64,000 nt of DNA from Argentina anserina (Eukaryota > Streptophyta > Magnoliopsida > Rosales > Rosaceae): positions 1,426,001 to 1,490,000 of the forward strand of contig NC_065873.1 of NCBI RefSeq assembly GCF_933775445.1, read 5' to 3'. Position 1 is the first letter of the stretch. Each line of letters opens with the position of its first letter. The notes under the pieces are model-generated. The model was not told where the DNA came from, searched no databases, and saw only the letters and a list, made by a program, of their open reading frames with translations. The position numbers and the translations under genes are program-made. Positions 59,622-64,000 of the stretch are shown here, in pieces.

Positions 59622-62027
59622 ATGGCATCGAGAGACCACTCTCACTCCTCAAACCAAACCAAAAAAGTCCCTCTCTTCCTCCCTCTCCTCTCTCTCCTCC
59701 TCTTCATCTCCATCTTCGCCGTCCTCTCCTCCATCCGAACCACCACCTCCTCCGCCCCTTCCCTACCTCACCACTCCCTCCAATTCCGCCGATCCGACCC
59801 GCCCCGGTCCTGCGACTACTCCCATGGATCCTGGATCCACGAACCCAGCGCCTCCCCCAACTACGACCACACCTGCAAGGAGATCTTCAGAGGCTGGAAT
59901 TGCATCTCCAGCAACAAATCCAACGGCCTCCAGCTCACCAAGTGGCGCTGGAAGCCGAAGGGCTGCGATCTCCCGCCGTTCGATCCCGTTAGCTTCCTCC
60001 ACACTCACAGAGACACCAGCATTGGTAATACTACCACTCTCTTTCCTAATCGAACTTTTTGACATCAAATTGAAATCAATTTATGGATGTTTTAGTGTTC
60101 TTAGAGAACCTAATATAAGTAGCAGTAGGTGCCAGCGTTAGTGTTGATTGTTGTCGAAGTTGTTTAGAGTCGGAATCGAATGTGGTGCATTTTGATTGGG
60201 AGGACTTGTTATAGTGTTGAATTGAGTGTAAGAGCTTGTGACTATTGTACCGTGCAGGTTTGATTGGTGATTCCTTGAACCGGAATATGTTTGTTTCGCT
60301 CTTCTGCTCGCTGAAGAGCGTGTCGAGTGAGGTGAAGAAGTGGCGGCCGGTTGGCGCTGACCGGGGGTTTACATTTCTCGAGTACAATGTTACGCTGGCG
60401 TATCACCGGACGAATCTTTTGGCTCGTTACGGTAGGTAAGCTGCGTGGACATTTTGTGGTGGTGGTTTATGTGTTTTGGATGTTCAGTTTTGAGAGTTTC
60501 TTGTGGTTGAGGTTGTTATGGTTGTGTTTTGATGCAGGTGGTCGGCTAATGCTAATGGTGGGGTGCTGGAATCTCTTGGATATAAAGAGGGTTATAGAGT
60601 TGATGTTGACATTCCGGCAGAGACATGGGCAGAGTCTCTAAGCTTTCATGACATTCTGATTTTCAACACAGGACACTGGTAATTAGCTTTCTTCTAATAT
60701 TCCATTGCTCTTGATGTTGCAAATGCTTATAGAATCTAGTAGTTATTGTTTTTATACCATCTCCTTATATCTGCATTACAAGTCTCTTTGGCATACCAGC
60801 CTTCTTTAGTAGTTTTCTTACAACATTATTTGTATCAAAGTCAGAGATTAGTTATCTGTGTTATGGTCAGGGAACCCATGACTAGCTTTCTATCAACAAT
60901 CATGAATTACTTTTCTTCAAGTCATTCACGAGCGAGAATGTTATTGATGCAGAATGGCGTGTAATACATAAAACAAAAACATTAAAAAAAATTGCTATCT
61001 ACTTGGAGCTAGTTGGTCTTTCCATGAAGTGGACCAGGGACATAAATACACTTATAAACCAATGTGTCTTTGGAAGGCTATAAATATGTTATTTAAATAG
61101 GAACAAATATGTTTGAAATTGAAAATGAAAAAAATAGGATCTTTTACTTGTGCCTCTCTGATATGACCGAATTGTTCATAAGAACTTGGGTTTTTTGTCC
61201 ACAGGTGGTGGGCTCCTGCAAAGTTCGACCCCATAATGTCGCCTTTGCTTATGTTTGAAAATGGTCAACCCGTGGATCCTCCTGTACTTCCTGATGTTGG
61301 CCTTGATATGGTTTTAAAACACATGGTATGGCAACTTTTTAGATGATAGCTTAGATCATTTATCATTTGGAAGTATTCTAGTGGCCACGTTCTTAATACC
61401 AATTATCAAGTGTATAGTACTAGAATCCAACAAATTGAATTTCCTAATACCAATCACCATGTTGCTTGTAGGTAACGTTTGTGGAGAAGAGACTGAAGCC
61501 TGGTGCAATCAAATTCTTTCGTACTCAATCACCTAGGCATTTTGAAGGAGGTGACTGGAACCAAGGTGGTTCTTGTAACCGTCAAAACCCTTTATTGCCA
61601 GAGCAGGTGAGTCACATGACACTATCATGAACTGATTTAAAGCGTCATTTACTTGATGCTTACGAGTTATAATTGAGCACAAACCCTTTCTATGTTGTCT
61701 GTTTAGTTGTTATTTTATGCAGCATAAGTTCAATCTTAGAGCCATGGTTCTATTTTCCAGGTTGAAGAACTCTTCTCATTGAAGAATAATGGAACAAATG
61801 TGGAGGCACGACTCGTAAATCAACACCTTTCCAAGATTCTTGAGGGGTCAGGTTTCCATATTTTGGACATAACCCACCTGAGTGAGTTCAGAGCAGATGC
61901 CCATCCATCCACAGCTGGTGGGAAGAAGCACGATGATTGTATGCACTGGTGTTTACCAGGAATAACAGATACTTGGAATGACTTGTTCATAGCACAACTA
62001 AATAATGTCAAATTGAGAACAAAGTAA
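59622..62027 (+). CDS. TBL: Trichome birefringence-like (TBL) polysaccharide O-acetyltransferase
   Basis: TBL proteins sit in the Golgi and transfer acetyl groups to cell-wall polysaccharides (xylan, mannan, pectin, xyloglucan, depending on the member). Exons: 59622-60024, 60258-60435, 60538-60678, 61205-61325, 61472-61606, 61761-62027; 414 aa in frame. One N-terminal membrane anchor ([20 protein letters not shown], residues ~17-38) is followed by the PMR5N/TBL domain with its Cys-rich [11 protein letters not shown] and [15 protein letters not shown]. The esterase-like GDS motif is in [11 protein letters not shown] and the matching DxxH is DCMHWCLPG, the catalytic Ser/His-Asp elements of the family. 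It resembles the TBL13-like clade in overall length, from memory; the substrate is not determinable here. It has no operon-like link to the CGR-type gene ~3.6 kb upstream, though both act on wall polymers. Confidence 0.93.
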
Positions 62028-62790
62028 GTCTTTTGTTTTGAGATTTTTTCAGCTCCATTTTATTGCACTAATGCATTCCAGGGTAAAATCTCTTGCACAA
62101 AACCTCTTAGTTCCACTGGAAGCCTCAAACGCTCAGATTAACACTGATCAGAACCTTTTTTTTTCCCATCTTTTTTATAACAAAGTAAATGTTCAGAAAG
62201 TTGCTAAACGGCTGAAGCTGTTTTTGTGTCACCACCTGATAAGTTCCGGCACCAATAGGGTTGAATAAGTTGTCATTCATTATACCCATAGGCAAGGTTC
62301 CAATTTTCTCATATAAGGTAGTTATCCAGATGTCGGAGAACTGCCTAATTCTTAAGATGATGCGGTTTCTATTTTTTATGCTCATGTTTTCTTGTCACGT
62401 AATCTGTAGGTTGATAAACAAATAAGATGAGAAACACAAATATCTCTCGTGTATTAGCACAATGTGCTGTGTGTTAGCGTCCAGCAAAAATGAAATATCA
62501 ACATATGACGAACATAACTTACATAATCTAGAAAACCCAGAAAACTTGAGAATTTCGTTGATGACTCATTTGTTCAAGCCAAAAACAAACTCCATGTTCA
62601 GTAAATAAATCTTTACTATCAACTATATACGTAACCAAAAGAAAAGAGTTCAGAATTCGGAAGAAAAATTGCGGTTTGTGTTCTTATTTTAATCCATTTG
62701 GAGCAAAAGCAAAATGAAGGCACATGAGAAATTCAAACAGGGAGCTATCTAGTACTTCTAATCTTCGTGAAAAGATGACATTTCGGGGGT
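62028..62790. other. 3' region of TBL and spacer
   Basis: TBL 3' UTR and AT-rich DNA. No feature other than the exon relic that follows. Confidence 0.4.
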
Positions 62791-62863
62791 TTACTTGACC
62801 TCTACCGTCCACCCCTTCTTGTCCTCAAGCCGACCTGTTTGGATTCCCGTAAGCATTTCATAC
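62791..62863 (-). pseudogene. BCAT: Stray copy of the last exon of a branched-chain aminotransferase
   Basis: On the minus strand this stretch encodes [20 protein letters not shown] then EVK and a TAA at 62791-62793. It is nearly the same as the last 24 codons of the BCAT gene just to the right (63078-63150), including the CCCGGAA-type sequence beyond the stop, but diverges upstream of the Tyr and has no accompanying exons. It is therefore the residue of a local duplication, or an alternative last exon if it is ever spliced. The space 62864-63077 is noncoding. Confidence 0.75.
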
Positions 62864-63077
62864 AATTGTTATTCAGTTTCGGGTGAAACTGGAGTTCGAT
62901 AAAACAATCTTATTCCTAGCTAGCTAGTGTTTAAAATACATGACCAATAGAGAAAAGCTCAAAGCAGCTCAATTTGATTATCAAGCAGACGTTATTCAGC
63001 CGAAGTTTGAAATTCCAATAGGGAACTAGTAGACTTTCAATTTTAGTGTAAACTTGCATTGACGAGCTTCCGGGGGT

Positions 63078-64000
63078 TCAATTGACCTCTAGTGTCCATC
63101 CCTTCTTATCCTCAAGACGACCTGTTTGGATTCCTGTTAGCATTTCATACACTTTCTGACATAGTGATCCTTCTCCTGTTCTGTATTCCACCCTGCAATA
63201 TAAATAGGCATGTTACAAACAAAATCATGCATGCATGTCAAGGAAAATGAGGATTGGATAGTAGTCTTGCTATTTGACATATAAGTTACTTCAATTATTA
63301 GGAACTGGGTGTTGCACTTACCTCTTATCTTGATAAGTTACTGAACCAACTGGGTTGACAACCACGGCTGTTCCTGTGCAGAAAGCTTCATCAGCTTCAA
63401 GTAAATCCTCTATTGGGATCACACGCTCCTCCACCTATTTAGTAATTAGTTAAAGTGCACAATGTGAAACTTAATTCCTTCTAAAAAAAGTTGTATCTGA
63501 TATATTAAATGTCAGTTCATTCCAAAATCGAAACTTAGTTTACCTGGTAACCAAGATCACATGCAATTTCAATGACGCTTTTTCGGGTTATTCCAGGGAG
63601 GACAGTTCCAAGTTTCAATGTCGGAGTTGATAGAACATTGCCCTACAAGTGCATCAAAAATTTATATATTTATAAAGATGTTCAGCAAACATTACATGAA
63701 TTTTAAAACATTACAACCAATTGGCAATACCTTCAGAACGAAGATGTTAGCTGCTGCAATCTCCTCAATGTTTTTACCAGTTTCCGAATCTAGGAATAGG
63801 ATATCAGAGAAACCCTTGGCCCTTGCTTGCTTTAGTGGCTGGTAAACCTTTAAAGAAAAATAAGTACAGCAACTGTATCAGTTAGTTCCTAAATGTCATA
63901 CGGTTAGTTAGTTCTATATATGTGCATGCTTACAGGTGAGTAATTGGTGACAGACTTGACACCTCCAGTTCCACCCGGAGCAGCTCTGTGGAAAATATGT
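63078..64000 (-). CDS. BCAT: Branched-chain amino acid aminotransferase, 3' part (continues beyond the window)
   Basis: PLP (fold-type IV) enzyme that interconverts Leu, Ile and Val with their 2-oxo acids; plant isoforms lie in mitochondria, plastids or cytosol. Exons in gene order: 63934-64000 (open at the edge), 63731-63847, 63544-63642, 63322-63434, 63078-63192. The visible residues include [86 protein letters not shown] and the end [14 protein letters not shown]. '[12 protein letters not shown]' and the '[11 protein letters not shown]' loop are strong family markers (PLP phosphate and substrate contacts). The PLP-binding lysine and any targeting peptide lie in the missing 5' part, so location and isoform cannot be set. 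Phases are consistent at all four introns. Confidence 0.93.

Overview
The window is nuclear DNA from a flowering plant, most likely a eudicot. The evidence is AT-rich spacers, many short GT..AG introns with phase-consistent joins, and plant-type genes: chloroplast LL-diaminopimelate aminotransferase, PPR, TBL, BAHD and DUF674 proteins. A Rosaceae-like source is only an impression. Exon coordinates were read by hand from splice signals, reading-frame continuity and protein-family expectation; no alignment was run.

Layout. 1-3.2 kb: intergenic, with a hAT-type MITE carrying a perfect 8-bp target duplication beside an RNase H-like retroelement relic. 3.4-11.6 kb: two intact tandem squalene epoxidase genes with matching eight-exon structures. 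12.3-20.5 kb: a 23-exon ARM-repeat protein gene. 21.3-22.2 kb: a short DUF674 gene. 23.0-25.1 kb (minus): an unprocessed adenylosuccinate synthetase pseudogene with several lesions. 26.2-27.9 kb: a long-terminal-inverted-repeat element with a hAT-type element nested in its right arm. 28.4-29.7 kb: a MUSTANG-like (domesticated MULE transposase) pseudogene with an internal deletion. 30.6-34.3 kb (minus): LL-diaminopimelate aminotransferase, divergent from a gene for a lysine-rich, nuclear-type protein (35.8-37.0 kb). 37.6-39.0 kb (minus): intronless BAHD acyltransferase. 41-43.3 kb (minus): PPR protein. 44.7-47.8 kb (minus): DUF21/CBS membrane protein. 48-52.8 kb: gene-poor, repeat-bearing DNA. 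53.5-56.0 kb: CGR2/CGR3-type Golgi methyltransferase with a foldback element in an intron. 57.5-58.4 kb: SRC2-like C2 protein. 59.6-62.0 kb: TBL-type O-acetyltransferase. 63.1-64.0 kb (minus): 3' exons of a branched-chain aminotransferase running off the window, with a stray copy of its last exon 3' of it.

The genes are mostly ordinary housekeeping and cell-wall functions and do not form an operon-like system. Sterol/triterpenoid precursor supply (two squalene epoxidases) and pectin/polysaccharide modification (CGR, TBL) recur, but no oxidosqualene cyclase or P450 accompanies the epoxidases. I found no convincing new biological system. The points most worth a second look are the nested transposons, the decayed ADSS and MUSTANG copies, the duplicated BCAT exon, and an unassigned exon pair at 39.3-39.6 kb.
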